A stretch of DNA of 64,000 nt from DATKUC01 sp964577375 (GCA_964577375.1 CAZNYW010000008.1:1-64000); one strand, 5' to 3'; positions 31,640-41,267 are shown, counted from the stretch's first letter. Numbers and translations: made by a program. The notes: a model not told the origin generated them from the sequence alone.

Positions 31640-32263
31640 TCAGGCAAACTGGTTCACGCCCTCGCCTTTAAGCACTTTCCGGACATAGGTCTGCGTCTCT
31701 GCATAGTCGGGAATGCCGCCTGCCCGGTCGACCGCCCCGGGTCCGGCATTGTAGGCGGCGAGGGCTAGGGGCACGTTTCCAGAGTAGCGGTCGAGCATCT
31801 GCCTCAGGTAACGAACACCGCCGTCGATGTTCTGTTCCGGATTGAGGGGATCCGTCACCCCGAGCCCGGCAGCAGTCTTCGGCATGAGCTGCATCAGCCC
31901 CTCGGCCCCTGCCGGGGAGACAGCGTGCTGATTGAACGAGGACTCCGCGTTGATGACCGAAGTCACGAGCCCGGGGTTCACCCCGTACTTTTCCGCGGTC
32001 CGCGTGGCAAGTGCGACTATTCCCTTCCTGTCGAGTGAAGAGCGGGAACCTTGCTTCGGAGCCGGATCGGGATTCACGCTCCGATTCACCGGCGGTTGCA
32101 CGTAATCCCGGGCCGTTGCGGTGAGCTCGCCGGTGCCGGGATCCATCGCCTGCAGCAGCCGCTCGAACTCCGAGGCGAAGTTGATGGTTTCACTGCGCAT
32201 CCAGAATGCCAGAGACTGCTGCGCCGGCCAGAACCCAGAAGAAATTGTCGAAAGTCCGTACAT
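31640..32263 (-). CDS. SLT-type lytic transglycosylase
   Basis: A 207-residue peptidoglycan lytic transglycosylase. Residues about 88-205 are the SLT domain, with the catalytic Glu in NAESSFNQHAVSPAGAEGLMQLMP and the YNAGPGAVD motif. The N-terminal 85 residues include a short linker rich in Pro and Ser. No clear signal peptide was seen, as in some phage-like or flagellar members. The start is ATG 32263; ATG 32200 is an alternative. It overlaps no neighbour and is divergent from the Gfo/Idh/MocA gene. Confidence 0.88.
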   Translation of the reverse strand: MYGLSTISSGFWPAQQSLAFWMRSETINFASEFERLLQAMDPGTGELTATARDYVQPPVNRSVNPDPAPKQGSRSSLDRKGIVALATRTAEKYGVNPGLVTSVINAESSFNQHAVSPAGAEGLMQLMPKTAAGLGVTDPLNPEQNIDGGVRYLRQMLDRYSGNVPLALAAYNAGPGAVDRAGGIPDYAETQTYVRKVLKGEGVNQFA

Positions 32264-32382
32264 ACTCTCTTATCATCGTCGTTCCGACCCGCCGGCTGAA
32301 GCCCATCTCTGGACAGACGAAAGTCGGTCTGCTACGATCCGTGCCGACCGGCCCTTCCGGCGTCGAAGGTTGGAGGCACATA

Positions 32383-33681
32383 TTGTCGAATCGGAAACGG
32401 TACTGCCTGGTGGGAACCGGGTCGCGTGCGCAGCTCTACCTCGATGCGATGGCGGACAAATATCGTGACACAGCCGCGCTCGCCGGCATCTGCGACATCA
32501 ATCCCGGACGCCTCGCGCAAAGTCAGGGTGCAATTGTGGGCCGGCTCGGCACCGCTGTTCCCGGCTACGTCGCCGCCGATTTCGAGAAGATGATCGGGGA
32601 ATGCCGGCCTGACGTCGTGATAGTCACCACCGGACCGGACCGCACTCACAGCGAATACATCTGTCGTTCGATGGAGCTCGGCTGCGACGTCGTCACCGAA
32701 AAGCCGATGACGACCGACGAAACCCAGGCGCTGAAGATCCTCGATACGGTGCAGCGAACGGGACGAAAGCTGCAGGTGACCTTCAACTACCGGTATGCGC
32801 CACCCTGCGCGCAGGTTCGCGAGCTCATAAGACAGGACAGCATCGGCAAGGTGCTCTCGGTCGACTTTGCCTGGACGCTCGATACCCGGCACGGCGCCGA
32901 CTACTTTCGCCGCTGGCACCGGCAGCTTGCCAATTCGGGCTCTCTTCTCGTCCACAAAGCTACGCATCATTTTGACCTGGTGAACTGGTGGATCGACGAC
33001 ATTCCCGAAGAGGTCTTTGCCTTCGGAACTCTCAACTACTACACCCCGGAGCGCGCCGCGGAGCTCGGCCTCGAGGGAAGGAGCGAACGCTGCACGACCT
33101 GCCCAGTCGCGTCGAAGTGCCCGTTCCATCTCGACACCGGCGCCGAATGGTTTCGAAAGCTCTATGGTGACAACGAGCGGCACGACGGATACTTCCGCGA
33201 CCGCTGCGTGTTCTCACCCGAGATAGATATCTGGGATACCATGTCGGCAAACGTCCGCTATCGCGGCGGCGCGGTGATGAGCTATCTCCTGCACACCTAC
33301 TCGCCGATTGAAGGCTACCGTGTCGCCTTCAACGGCACGAAGGGCCGCATCGAGCACTATGCCAACGAAAACACCTATGTGAGCGGAGACGAGAATGTTC
33401 CCGGCGAGCTCGCGCGGGACAGCGTCGGGGTCACGCTCATCCCGGAGTTCAGGAGCCCGTCCGCTCTCACTCCCCGCCTGAGCGAAGGCGGACACGGCGG
33501 CGGGGATCCGGCGATGCTTGCCGATATCTTCGAGCCGGACGGCGGTACCGACCCCCTGGGCCGCAAGGCCGACCAAGTCGACGGTATCTACTCCATCATG
33601 GTGGGAATCGCCGCCTACCGCAGTATTCAGCAGGAACGTCCGGTAAAGATCCCCGAGCTCCTCGGAAACCGTCCGGTCTAA
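32383..33681 (+). CDS. Gfo/Idh/MocA-family oxidoreductase
   Basis: A 432-residue NAD(P)-dependent sugar-type dehydrogenase. The N-terminal Rossmann motif is VGTGSRAQLY, then DVVIVTTGPDRTHSEY, and the signature EKPMT carries the catalytic Lys. HKATHHFDLVNWW (near 190) gives the C-terminal catalytic His. A four-Cys segment (CTTCPVASKC and a later Cys) is unusual for the family and could bind metal. The start is TTG 32383, with GGAGG 6 bases upstream. The substrate is unknown. It appears to be a single-gene unit. Confidence 0.88.
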   Translation: MSNRKRYCLVGTGSRAQLYLDAMADKYRDTAALAGICDINPGRLAQSQGAIVGRLGTAVPGYVAADFEKMIGECRPDVVIVTTGPDRTHSEYICRSMELGCDVVTEKPMTTDETQALKILDTVQRTGRKLQVTFNYRYAPPCAQVRELIRQDSIGKVLSVDFAWTLDTRHGADYFRRWHRQLANSGSLLVHKATHHFDLVNWWIDDIPEEVFAFGTLNYYTPERAAELGLEGRSERCTTCPVASKCPFHLDTGAEWFRKLYGDNERHDGYFRDRCVFSPEIDIWDTMSANVRYRGGAVMSYLLHTYSPIEGYRVAFNGTKGRIEHYANENTYVSGDENVPGELARDSVGVTLIPEFRSPSALTPRLSEGGHGGGDPAMLADIFEPDGGTDPLGRKADQVDGIYSIMVGIAAYRSIQQERPVKIPELLGNRPV

Positions 33682-33689
33682 CCGCCGCG

Positions 33690-33711
33690 CCTGTCCCTCG
33701 CGCCGGACAGG
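33690..33711. terminator. Hairpin between convergent genes
   Basis: CCTGTCC (33690-33696) pairs perfectly with GGACAGG (33705-33711) around 8 bases. It sits between convergent gene ends. No T-tract follows on either side, so intrinsic termination is uncertain. Confidence 0.35.
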
Positions 33712-33732
33712 ACCCTCCGGCCGCGCTTCCCG

Positions 33733-34132
33733 TCAGCGGACCGGCGTGTACTGCTGAAACACTACCCCGGTGGGCAGTGCCTCGGAGTGATCGAGCGTGA
33801 GCTTGAGCTGCTTCCCCTCCGGAAAGAGACGTTTCCCGCGGCCCAGCACCAGCGGATAGACGTGCAGGACGTACCTGTCGATGAAACCACGTATTTCCTG
33901 ATCCCGTTCATGGCATCTCCGAAGGAATCCCCGGCCTGCATGGGCTCGAATGCTCCGCCGTGGATCTGCCACGTCTTCCGTCCAAGAAGAAGTGAGCGCC
34001 GATATCGTCGTGCCAGTAGGCATGGGTCCATCCGCCGTAGGGGAATCCGCCGTCGGTGTCCTCGCTGGCGCCGCCCGGCGCCTGGATTACCCCGTCGAGC
34101 GTTACGAACTGCGCGGTAACGATATTCCGCAT
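33733..34132 (-). pseudogene. DHFR-like (RibD C-terminal) gene with two internal deletions
   Basis: From ATG 34132 (after AAAGGAGG) the frame reads RNIVTAQFVTLDGVIQAPGG and HDDIGAHFF. It shifts near 33995 to SLLLGRKTWQIHGGAFEPM, and near 33880 to FIDRYVLHVYPLVLGRGKRLFP, ending at 33733. Compared with the intact relative at 18158, about a dozen residues are missing at the first junction and about 45 at the second. Each junction also breaks the frame. All retained pieces are well conserved, so the damage is recent or an assembly artefact. Confidence 0.8.
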
Positions 34133-34279
34133 GTCATCCTCCTTTCGTATCCTGTCTTCTGTAATAACGACGAATGGGCCTGGCCCGGTTCGACGGCGGG
34201 CGCCGAAAAACTGCAATCGACATCTTCGGCGGCGCCAGGGAGGCTCCCGGCTGAAATTCGCCGGGCGTATCGAAGCGGG

Positions 34280-34888
34280 CTACCTCTTCTCCTTGCCGGA
34301 CAGGTCCCGGCCTCTCATCCGACGTGGAATGAGAGCTCCGGTCCGGTTGCGGTACTCCGGGTACCGGTCCGGAAAGAGTCCATTCATCAGTTTCTCCTCG
34401 ATGCGGATACGACGTGCGAAGACACCAGCGAGAACGATGAGAATCAACACCCCGGGAATTCCTATCACGAGTGCCGTGCCGGCTGTCCCAAGAAGCATTC
34501 CCGAATAGATGGGATGGCGGACACGCCGATAGGGGCCTGAGGTCACAAGCTCATGGTCCACCTTTACCGAAGGGCTCTGGCTCCAGTTGGCGCCCAGATG
34601 CGCCCGTGCCCAGATGGCGAGGGCGACTCCGGCCGCGCACAGGACAATGCCGGCAATCCTGATCGGTGAGCTCGAGAGGGCGTAGCTCCTTACGACCGGT
34701 TCGATCACCCGGCGGGTGACAGTATTGCGGACCAGCAGGATCACGACCAGCGCAAGCAGCAGTCGCGAGCCCACCGCAATCCACCACCGGCCGCTCTTTC
34801 GGATATCCTTCTTCACGCGCCCGGCGGATATGGCCCAGTAGAGAATGAAGACAGCCCAGCAGCCGGCAATGATGTCGATCTGAATCAT
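34280..34888 (-). CDS. Isoprenylcysteine carboxyl methyltransferase-family membrane protein
   Basis: A 202-residue membrane protein with about five helices and the ICMT/PEMT-like C-terminal motifs: GPYRRVRHPIYSGMLLG for SAM binding and EEKLMNGLFPDRYPEYRNRTG near the end. Bacterial members methylate small or lipid substrates; the substrate here is unknown. The start chosen is ATG 34888, just before the first helix; no strong ribosome site was found. It is divergent from the DHFR-like gene at 34986. Confidence 0.83.
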   Translation of the reverse strand: MIQIDIIAGCWAVFILYWAISAGRVKKDIRKSGRWWIAVGSRLLLALVVILLVRNTVTRRVIEPVVRSYALSSSPIRIAGIVLCAAGVALAIWARAHLGANWSQSPSVKVDHELVTSGPYRRVRHPIYSGMLLGTAGTALVIGIPGVLILIVLAGVFARRIRIEEKLMNGLFPDRYPEYRNRTGALIPRRMRGRDLSGKEKR

Positions 34889-34985
34889 CCATGAAGCATA
34901 CCACGGACCGGCAGGACAGGAGTATTTCCGCTGCACGCGTTGAGCTATCCTGAACCACGTAATTCAATCCGAACGAGAGGATGGA

Positions 34986-35513
34986 ATGGTGAGCACCACA
35001 TACTACACCGCTTCGAGCGTCGATGGTTTCATTGCAGACGCTGATAACTCACTCGGCTGGCTGCTCTCGCGACGGGTCGACGCGACGGGGCCGATGGGAT
35101 ATGACGCCTTCTACGCGTCAGTGGGCGCAATGGCGATGGGCGCTGCAACCTACCAGTGGCTGCTCGACAATCACGAAGGTCCCTGGCCGCACGATGTCCC
35201 TGCGTGGGTCTTCACCCACCGCGCCTACGCGGCGCCTTCTGCCGACGTCCGCTTCACGCAGCTTCCGGTGGAAGAGGCCCATCGCGAAATGGTCGCCGCG
35301 GCGGAGGGCAAAAACGTGTGGATAGTCGGCGGAGGCGGTCTCGCCGGTCAGTTCGCGGTGGCGGGCCTGCTCGACGAAGTGTGGGTTCAGTTCGCCCCGG
35401 TGAGCCTCGGTGGCGGCGCGCCGCTTCTGCCGGTGCGGGTCGAGCTCGAGCTGCGGGAGCTGGCACGAAACGGTGATTTCGCCTGCGCGCGCTATAACGT
35501 CGTCCGACGGTAG
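34986..35513 (+). CDS. Dihydrofolate-reductase-like (RibD C-terminal domain) protein
   Basis: A 175-residue DHFR-like protein: STTYYTASSVDGFIAD at the N-terminus, MAMGAATYQWLL, VWIVGGGGLAGQFAVAGLLDEV for nucleotide binding, and PVSLGGGAPLLP near the end. It is full length. The ATG follows AGAGG. It is more distant from the other three relatives in this window. It converges with the first large LuxR-type regulator gene, the two stops lying 7 bases apart. Confidence 0.86.
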   Translation: MVSTTYYTASSVDGFIADADNSLGWLLSRRVDATGPMGYDAFYASVGAMAMGAATYQWLLDNHEGPWPHDVPAWVFTHRAYAAPSADVRFTQLPVEEAHREMVAAAEGKNVWIVGGGGLAGQFAVAGLLDEVWVQFAPVSLGGGAPLLPVRVELELRELARNGDFACARYNVVRR

Positions 35514-35520
35514 GTTCCCG

Positions 35521-38481
35521 TCACAGCAGACCTTCACTTTCAGCATACTGTACGGCCTCGATACGATTGGCCGCACCGGTCTTGCGGAAGATGTGCCGGA
35601 TGTGGTTCGAAACGGTGTGATCGCTCAGACTAAGCTCACGGGCTATCTCCCGGTTCGTCCTGCCCTTCGCAACGAGCGTCAGGATCTCGATCTCACGGGC
35701 GGTCAATGGGTTTCCCAGGCGCGGGGAGAGCAGATTCGAATTACGTGAAGCAAGCTCACGCAACGCCTTCTGCACCCGGTCGACCAGGGGGCCCATACCG
35801 AGCCGGCGCGCGATGGCAAGGCTCGATCTGTAGGCGTGCAGTGCCTCGGCGTCACTTCCAACGCTCCTGGGATCGCGAACGACATCTCCGTAGTCGGCGT
35901 AGGTCCACGCGAGAACCGGCTGGTCTTCATATTTTCTGCACCAGTTGGCAGCTTCCAGAAGGTGTCGTGCGGCCTGATCGAAGTCCCCGGTCGCCCTCTG
36001 CGCGATTGCAAGCGCCCGTTCGATCCGGTATTCCCGAATGAGATTGTAGGTGGGCATTGCAGAGAGCCGGTTGGACGCCTCCATTGCGCTCCGTCCGTCT
36101 CCACGCAACGCGGCCAGGATCGCCTGGGCGACTCGGAGGCGGAGTTCGACAAAGGGCACCGGCGTCCCGCCGAGAACGGTATCGATAAGCGAGTCGGCCA
36201 CATCGAGGTATTCCCGGCTGCCGGTGATTTCACAGCGGTGAGCTATCACGGACGCGAGGGAGGAGGAGATGAGAGTTCCGGGAGCCGGGTATCCATCCGA
36301 TACCATGTTGAGCCTGTCGAGATAGAGGTCCCCGGAGGCCGTATTCCCCTGATAGTACTCGGCCATTGCACGGATCGGCAGCAGCGTGAGGTTTCCCGGA
36401 TCGATCGCAAAGCCGCGCTCGGTTTCGCTCTTGATGAGCTGCCAGTCTCCACGGCGAAGCGCGAAGCTCAGCACGTGTGCGATACCGGCACAGATGAACA
36501 GATTGTCGTGGGTCTGGAGGACGGCGTCGCGGGACCGGAGCGCATGCTCGTGCGCGGCCTGTATATTTCCCTGAAGCAGATAGGCCTGCATCAGGACGAA
36601 ATTCACGTGGCTGTTCACGAACACATCCGGTTCGATCGCACCGTGAGCCTCGGCCTCCTTTCCTGTCTCAATTGCATTCTCGAATCTCGAGAAACGGGTT
36701 TCGAGGTAGGCGGCGTCTATGAGAAGCCGGGATTCAACCCGGCGGTTGCCCTGCCGGCGTGCGCGGGAAATCAGCTCGCGCAAAGTGATCTCCGCCTCTT
36801 CGTACCTGCCCTGCGCTTCGATGAGCCCCTGCGCGTAGGCCCACATGAGCACATCGCGCCTTGGATGGTCCTCCGGCAGAAGCTGTACCGCCTCCTCGAT
36901 GAACGGGAAATGGAAGTTGTCACCGAGGACGGTGTTGGTGGGCGCGAGCGCAATCTCGGCCAGACGGTCCATATTTCCCGTGCTCCGGTAGTAACCCCAG
37001 GCTTCCCGGAAAGATGCCGCACCCCGGACTCTGTTTCCTGCAATGCAGTAGGCGATCCCAAGCCCGGTGTTGGCATCCGCCCTCTGTTCCTGGCTCATCT
37101 GGCCGCCAAACTCCGACAGAAGCCTGAGGTAGATTCTCAGGGCGTGCCTCCACGCGAAGTTCGCAAGCGCACTCCGGCCGGCGGCCAGAGCGTAACGGAT
37201 GCCCTTTCTGACCGGCTCATCTCCGCCGGCCGCAAGAAAATGGGGATAGAGCTCTTCGGCGTGCAGCTCCTCGTTTCCGCGATAACGCTCTTCGAGCATG
37301 GCTCCGACGCGCAGGGCAATATCCCTCCGGTCGGCCGGTTCGACCAGTCCGAGCACCGCATTCTGTATGACTGCGTGAACGAATCGATACTTCGTCAGGT
37401 GCGATGGCGCAGCCACGACGAGCCCGAGCTGGACGGCAGTCCCCAGACAATCCTCGACCCCGTCACCACGCGACCGGCCGAGGAGGGGCACCACCTGGAG
37501 CGTGTCGAACTCCCTTCCGGTCGCGGCGGCGAAGACAAAGAAATCACGGCACCTGGAGGGAAGCTCCGCTACGATGGCGGCCATGGTCTCCTCTCCCGGC
37601 GTAAGCGAGCCCGAAGCGGAACGGGCGAGGCTCAGCCGGCCGCGAGCGTCGGAGCCAATGAGCTCCACAAGCTCGCGAACCAGAAGCGGATTTCCCTCGG
37701 TTCTCTCGTAGATGAGCTCGACCGTCTCCTCATTCACTTTGACGCCATGCGCGTCCGCGATCATTGCAATTGATCGGGCCGAAAGCGGGCGGGGTAGCAT
37801 TCTGATGAAGCTCGAGTAGTGGTCGAGACGGCCGAGGCAGTCCGCGAGCGGTCCGTCGACGGCGACGGGGACGTTTGCGCGATAGGAAAGAATCGCCATG
37901 ATCCTTCCCGAATCGATGCTCGCTGCCGCCACCTCTATGGGTATCAGGCTGTCGGCATCACAGAGGTGCAGATTATCGGCAATGATCAGAAACGGACGGC
38001 GTTCGGAAAGGTACCGGAGAAACGATATCAGCGCGTCGACCAGATCCTCCGGCCGGCGCGGAAGCTCGGGATCGACGATCTCTTCCGCGGCCGCAGCGGA
38101 CGGCAGAAGCTCGGGAATCAGCTGGACAACCGTGTACCAGTACCGGCCGAATATCCGCGTGAGATCGCCGACGTTCAGGTCACGGCGGACCACTCCGCTC
38201 TCCCGCAGGTACGCGAACGCGCGCGTAATGATGGTGAGCCAGAGCTCATAGGGCTTGACGGCCGCGCCCTCTTCCAGCTCGCACCAGACGCTCGTGAAGT
38301 CCCGTTCACGCGCCATGAGCTCGGCTCTCCGCGCGAGCGTTGTCTTCCCGATCCCCGGCGGACCGCCGATCGCCACAAGCTGCGGATCTCCCGCCGCAGC
38401 GGCATCAAGCGTCCGGCCGAGCTCCGCGAGCTCGCGATCCCGTTCAACCAGAGGGTATCGATCGGAACCGGAGGAGATCAC
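35521..38481 (-). CDS. Large ATP-binding LuxR-family regulator (LAL), second of a tandem pair
   Basis: A 986-residue regulator with the LAL / MalT-like plan. An N-terminal AAA-type ATPase has Walker A GGPPGIGKTTLARR (about 39-52) and Walker B PFLIIADNLHLCD. A long TPR-like helical middle follows (about 400-900). The C-terminal LuxR helix-turn-helix is LTAREIEILTLVAKGRTNREIARELSLSDHTVSNHIRHIF (last 65 residues). Such proteins activate pathway genes when a small ligand binds the TPR part. It overlaps its upstream paralogue by 4 bases, so both are translated from one mRNA. The target genes are not apparent. Confidence 0.9.
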   Translation of the reverse strand: MISSGSDRYPLVERDRELAELGRTLDAAAAGDPQLVAIGGPPGIGKTTLARRAELMARERDFTSVWCELEEGAAVKPYELWLTIITRAFAYLRESGVVRRDLNVGDLTRIFGRYWYTVVQLIPELLPSAAAAEEIVDPELPRRPEDLVDALISFLRYLSERRPFLIIADNLHLCDADSLIPIEVAAASIDSGRIMAILSYRANVPVAVDGPLADCLGRLDHYSSFIRMLPRPLSARSIAMIADAHGVKVNEETVELIYERTEGNPLLVRELVELIGSDARGRLSLARSASGSLTPGEETMAAIVAELPSRCRDFFVFAAATGREFDTLQVVPLLGRSRGDGVEDCLGTAVQLGLVVAAPSHLTKYRFVHAVIQNAVLGLVEPADRRDIALRVGAMLEERYRGNEELHAEELYPHFLAAGGDEPVRKGIRYALAAGRSALANFAWRHALRIYLRLLSEFGGQMSQEQRADANTGLGIAYCIAGNRVRGAASFREAWGYYRSTGNMDRLAEIALAPTNTVLGDNFHFPFIEEAVQLLPEDHPRRDVLMWAYAQGLIEAQGRYEEAEITLRELISRARRQGNRRVESRLLIDAAYLETRFSRFENAIETGKEAEAHGAIEPDVFVNSHVNFVLMQAYLLQGNIQAAHEHALRSRDAVLQTHDNLFICAGIAHVLSFALRRGDWQLIKSETERGFAIDPGNLTLLPIRAMAEYYQGNTASGDLYLDRLNMVSDGYPAPGTLISSSLASVIAHRCEITGSREYLDVADSLIDTVLGGTPVPFVELRLRVAQAILAALRGDGRSAMEASNRLSAMPTYNLIREYRIERALAIAQRATGDFDQAARHLLEAANWCRKYEDQPVLAWTYADYGDVVRDPRSVGSDAEALHAYRSSLAIARRLGMGPLVDRVQKALRELASRNSNLLSPRLGNPLTAREIEILTLVAKGRTNREIARELSLSDHTVSNHIRHIFRKTGAANRIEAVQYAESEGLL

Positions 38482-41267
38482 ACCAGCCCCTCCTCTCTGG
38501 CAAAGCGGACCGCGGTCACCCTGTTGGGAACACCGGTCTTGCCGAGGATGTGACGGACGTGGTTGGCAACCGTGTGGACGCTCAGGGAAAGAACGCGCGC
38601 AATCTCCTTATCAGACATTCCTTCGGCCACCAGGCGAAGCACCTGCCGCTCGCGGCCGGAGAGGGTCACGGCGTCGACCCCGTCGGTCAGTCTGCCGCGG
38701 GCGCCTCCTGCGCCGATGGCTCCGAGTCGGTGTTCCATCTGTTCCGCAAGCGGAAGCATTCCCAGACGCCTTGCAATGGAGAGAGCCTCACCTAAGACCT
38801 GCTCCGCCTCACCGTCGTTCGACCCGGCGGCCGGGGACGCGGCAATCACGGAGCCCAGGTCCGCGCGGGTCCAGCCCATCGCAGGCATATCGGGATAGCG
38901 CCGTGCGTCCTCCGCCGCAGACTCCAGGTGAAAGCGGGCCCTGGTCGAATTGCCGGTGCCCGCCGCGAGAATTCCAAGCACGTGCTCGACGCGGTAGTCG
39001 CGCACCAGGTTGAATCGCGGTGCGGAAACCAGTCTGCCGTACACTTCGCGAGAAAGTGCCGTGTCATGTGTCGCGTCGGCGATCAGGCCCTGAGCCATCA
39101 GGGCGCGAAGCATCACCGCCGGATGGCAATTCTGACCGAGCAGCATCGAGACAATCTCGCGGGCCACCGGAAGGTACTTCCCATCCCCGCGGATGCGGTT
39201 CCGTGCAGTAATAGTGAGCGCGGTAAGAGCGTAGGCGAGATAGGGTCCGGATGGATACCGGGAAATACTTCCTATCAGCTCGTCGAGATGGCGGTCGCCC
39301 TGCTCGAAATTGCCGACCCGGTGCTCGAGGTTGGCAAGCTGGCCGAGAATGAGCGGATGTCCCCGGTCGAGCAGGAGGGCCTCGACCGCGAAGCGACGCG
39401 CACTCTGCCAGTCACCCTCAAGGGTCCGCAGGCGGATTATCCAGGAATACCACATGGTAATTGGAAGGGTGTCTCCGATCCCGCGTGCATCCTCCATCGC
39501 ACTCTCCGCATGCGTGCGCGCGCTCCGGGTGTCGCGCCTCGCAAGGTAGGCCTGGGTCAGCACGAAGCGCGCGTGGAACTGCGCATAATGATCTGGAGCC
39601 GGACGGCACGCGTCGAGTACCTGCTCGCACCGTGCGATCGCAACGTCGATCCGCCCGAATCGAACGTCGAGATATGCCAGTGCGCAGGTGCTGTACAGAC
39701 GGCTCCTCCGGCGCCCGCCCCGTTCCGCCTCCGCGTTCAGCGACGAGAAGGTTTCCCACGCGGTCCGGAAATCTCCCAGGGCCTGCATGCGCCCCACCGC
39801 GTATATGTTGTCCAGTGCGGAAGACTCCGGCGTGTCCTGCGGGATCAATTCCCTGATCGTGCCGACTATCGAGGAGTAGTCGGTGTCGCCAATCTCGAAT
39901 CCTATCGGCTCGAGTCCGAGCTGTACCATCCGACCGGTATCACCGGCGCGGCGAAAGCTTTCGAGCGCGGATTTGAAGTAGGGCAGCGCACCCATTTTGT
40001 CGCCCGAGTGCAGAAGTGAGCGGGCCGCGCCATGCTGTGCTTCGGCAAGCTCTTCGGCGTCGAGGCGGTCCGCGCAGTCGGTGAGCAGAAGCCGGAAGGT
40101 GCGCTGGGCGGAGACCCAGTCGAAACGCTCGATCGCGGCCGCACCCGCTTTCCGCGCAAGGTCGATGCCGCGCCGGATGGCCTCTTCGGAAAACGAATGA
40201 AGCAGATGATACTGCAGTTCGGAAGAGGCCCCGTCGTTCGTCTGCTCGAGCACCCGGGCAATCGATTCGTGAGCGCGCGCGCAGTCTGCGGGGCTGAAGC
40301 TCCGGAGAATTCCCTCTCTGGTGAGCGAGCCGGCAAAACGGAAGGTCGAAATCCGGGATGGAGAAGCCGTGAACAAACCGAGGGCAACCGCAGCCCTGCA
40401 GGCACTCTCCGTCGCCTCACGCGGAAGGCCTGCGAAGCGCGCAAGCTGACCAGGGTCGAACTCGCCCCGGAGTGCGGCTGCCAGTTTCATGATCTCCCGC
40501 TGTCCGTCGGAAAGAGCGCGCAGCTTTCTCCGCATAAGCGGGCCGGCGTAATCTGCCGCGCGGGCGTCCCATCGCGAACGCGTCGTTTCACTTTCGAGCT
40601 CCGCCGTGCCCTCGAGACGCAGGAGATCGAGCAGCAGCGAAAGAAGCACCGGACTTCCCTCAGTCAGCGCGTGGAGATGAGCAACAGCTGTATCGGGCAG
40701 ACGGATTCCCCTTGCCTGCACCAGCTGCGCGACCGCGTCGAGATCGAGATTTCCAAGCGCGATGGTGAGCGTGCCCGGGTGCCCGGCAAGCGATGAGAGT
40801 TTGTCCTTCGGCTCGGATCGGACGGTCGCTATCGCCAACGGCAGGTCGCCGTCGCCGTCTTCCAGAATTGTGCGCGCAAGGTCGACCGATTCGGTCGGCG
40901 CAAGATGAAGATTGTCCAGAACGACGAGCGTGGGACGCTTTCTGCCGAACTCCCGGAGCAGCGCGAGGTAGGTATCGCCGCTCGCCTCGTCATACCCTGC
41001 TTCGATTCTGCCATCGCCGCTTTGCCGAAGCCAATCGCGGCAGACCTCGTCCCATAATTTGAAGGATCGGGTGCGCACGTCGTCGTGCAGGTGGGCCCAC
41101 GCGACCGTGTATCCCCGCTCCCGGGCTCGCGCGGTGAACTCCCGGGCGAGCGAAGTCTTCCCGACACCCGGCACTCCATCGATCAGAACCAGCCGCGGAT
41201 ACCCGCCCTTTCGGGCACCAAGCAACCCGACAAGTTCGTCAATCTCAGATTCTCTACCGGCCAACAC
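38478..41267 (-). CDS. Large ATP-binding LuxR-family regulator (LAL), first of a tandem pair
   Basis: A 929-residue paralogue of the next gene. Walker A DGVPGVGKTSLAREF (about 30-44), Walker B PTLVVLDNLHLAP, a TPR-rich middle, and a C-terminal LuxR domain with LSGRERQVLRLVAEGMSDKEIARVLSLSVHTVANHVRHIL. The start is GTG 41267; no upstream start was found in the open frame. A good promoter (41432-41460) lies about 165 bases upstream. The two recognition helices are very similar (S-HTV-NH-RHI), so they may share targets or compete. Confidence 0.9.
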   Translation of the reverse strand: MLAGRESEIDELVGLLGARKGGYPRLVLIDGVPGVGKTSLAREFTARARERGYTVAWAHLHDDVRTRSFKLWDEVCRDWLRQSGDGRIEAGYDEASGDTYLALLREFGRKRPTLVVLDNLHLAPTESVDLARTILEDGDGDLPLAIATVRSEPKDKLSSLAGHPGTLTIALGNLDLDAVAQLVQARGIRLPDTAVAHLHALTEGSPVLLSLLLDLLRLEGTAELESETTRSRWDARAADYAGPLMRRKLRALSDGQREIMKLAAALRGEFDPGQLARFAGLPREATESACRAAVALGLFTASPSRISTFRFAGSLTREGILRSFSPADCARAHESIARVLEQTNDGASSELQYHLLHSFSEEAIRRGIDLARKAGAAAIERFDWVSAQRTFRLLLTDCADRLDAEELAEAQHGAARSLLHSGDKMGALPYFKSALESFRRAGDTGRMVQLGLEPIGFEIGDTDYSSIVGTIRELIPQDTPESSALDNIYAVGRMQALGDFRTAWETFSSLNAEAERGGRRRSRLYSTCALAYLDVRFGRIDVAIARCEQVLDACRPAPDHYAQFHARFVLTQAYLARRDTRSARTHAESAMEDARGIGDTLPITMWYSWIIRLRTLEGDWQSARRFAVEALLLDRGHPLILGQLANLEHRVGNFEQGDRHLDELIGSISRYPSGPYLAYALTALTITARNRIRGDGKYLPVAREIVSMLLGQNCHPAVMLRALMAQGLIADATHDTALSREVYGRLVSAPRFNLVRDYRVEHVLGILAAGTGNSTRARFHLESAAEDARRYPDMPAMGWTRADLGSVIAASPAAGSNDGEAEQVLGEALSIARRLGMLPLAEQMEHRLGAIGAGGARGRLTDGVDAVTLSGRERQVLRLVAEGMSDKEIARVLSLSVHTVANHVRHILGKTGVPNRVTAVRFAREEGLV

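Noticed and set aside
32206..32382. Upstream extension of the Gfo/Idh/MocA protein to 32206
   Set aside because: It would overlap the divergent transglycosylase gene; TTG 32383 has GGAGG at correct spacing and starts just before the Rossmann motif.
35836..37773. Plus-strand open frame of 645 codons opposite the LAL regulator
   Set aside because: Antisense of a strongly supported regulator gene in high-GC DNA, with no domain pattern.
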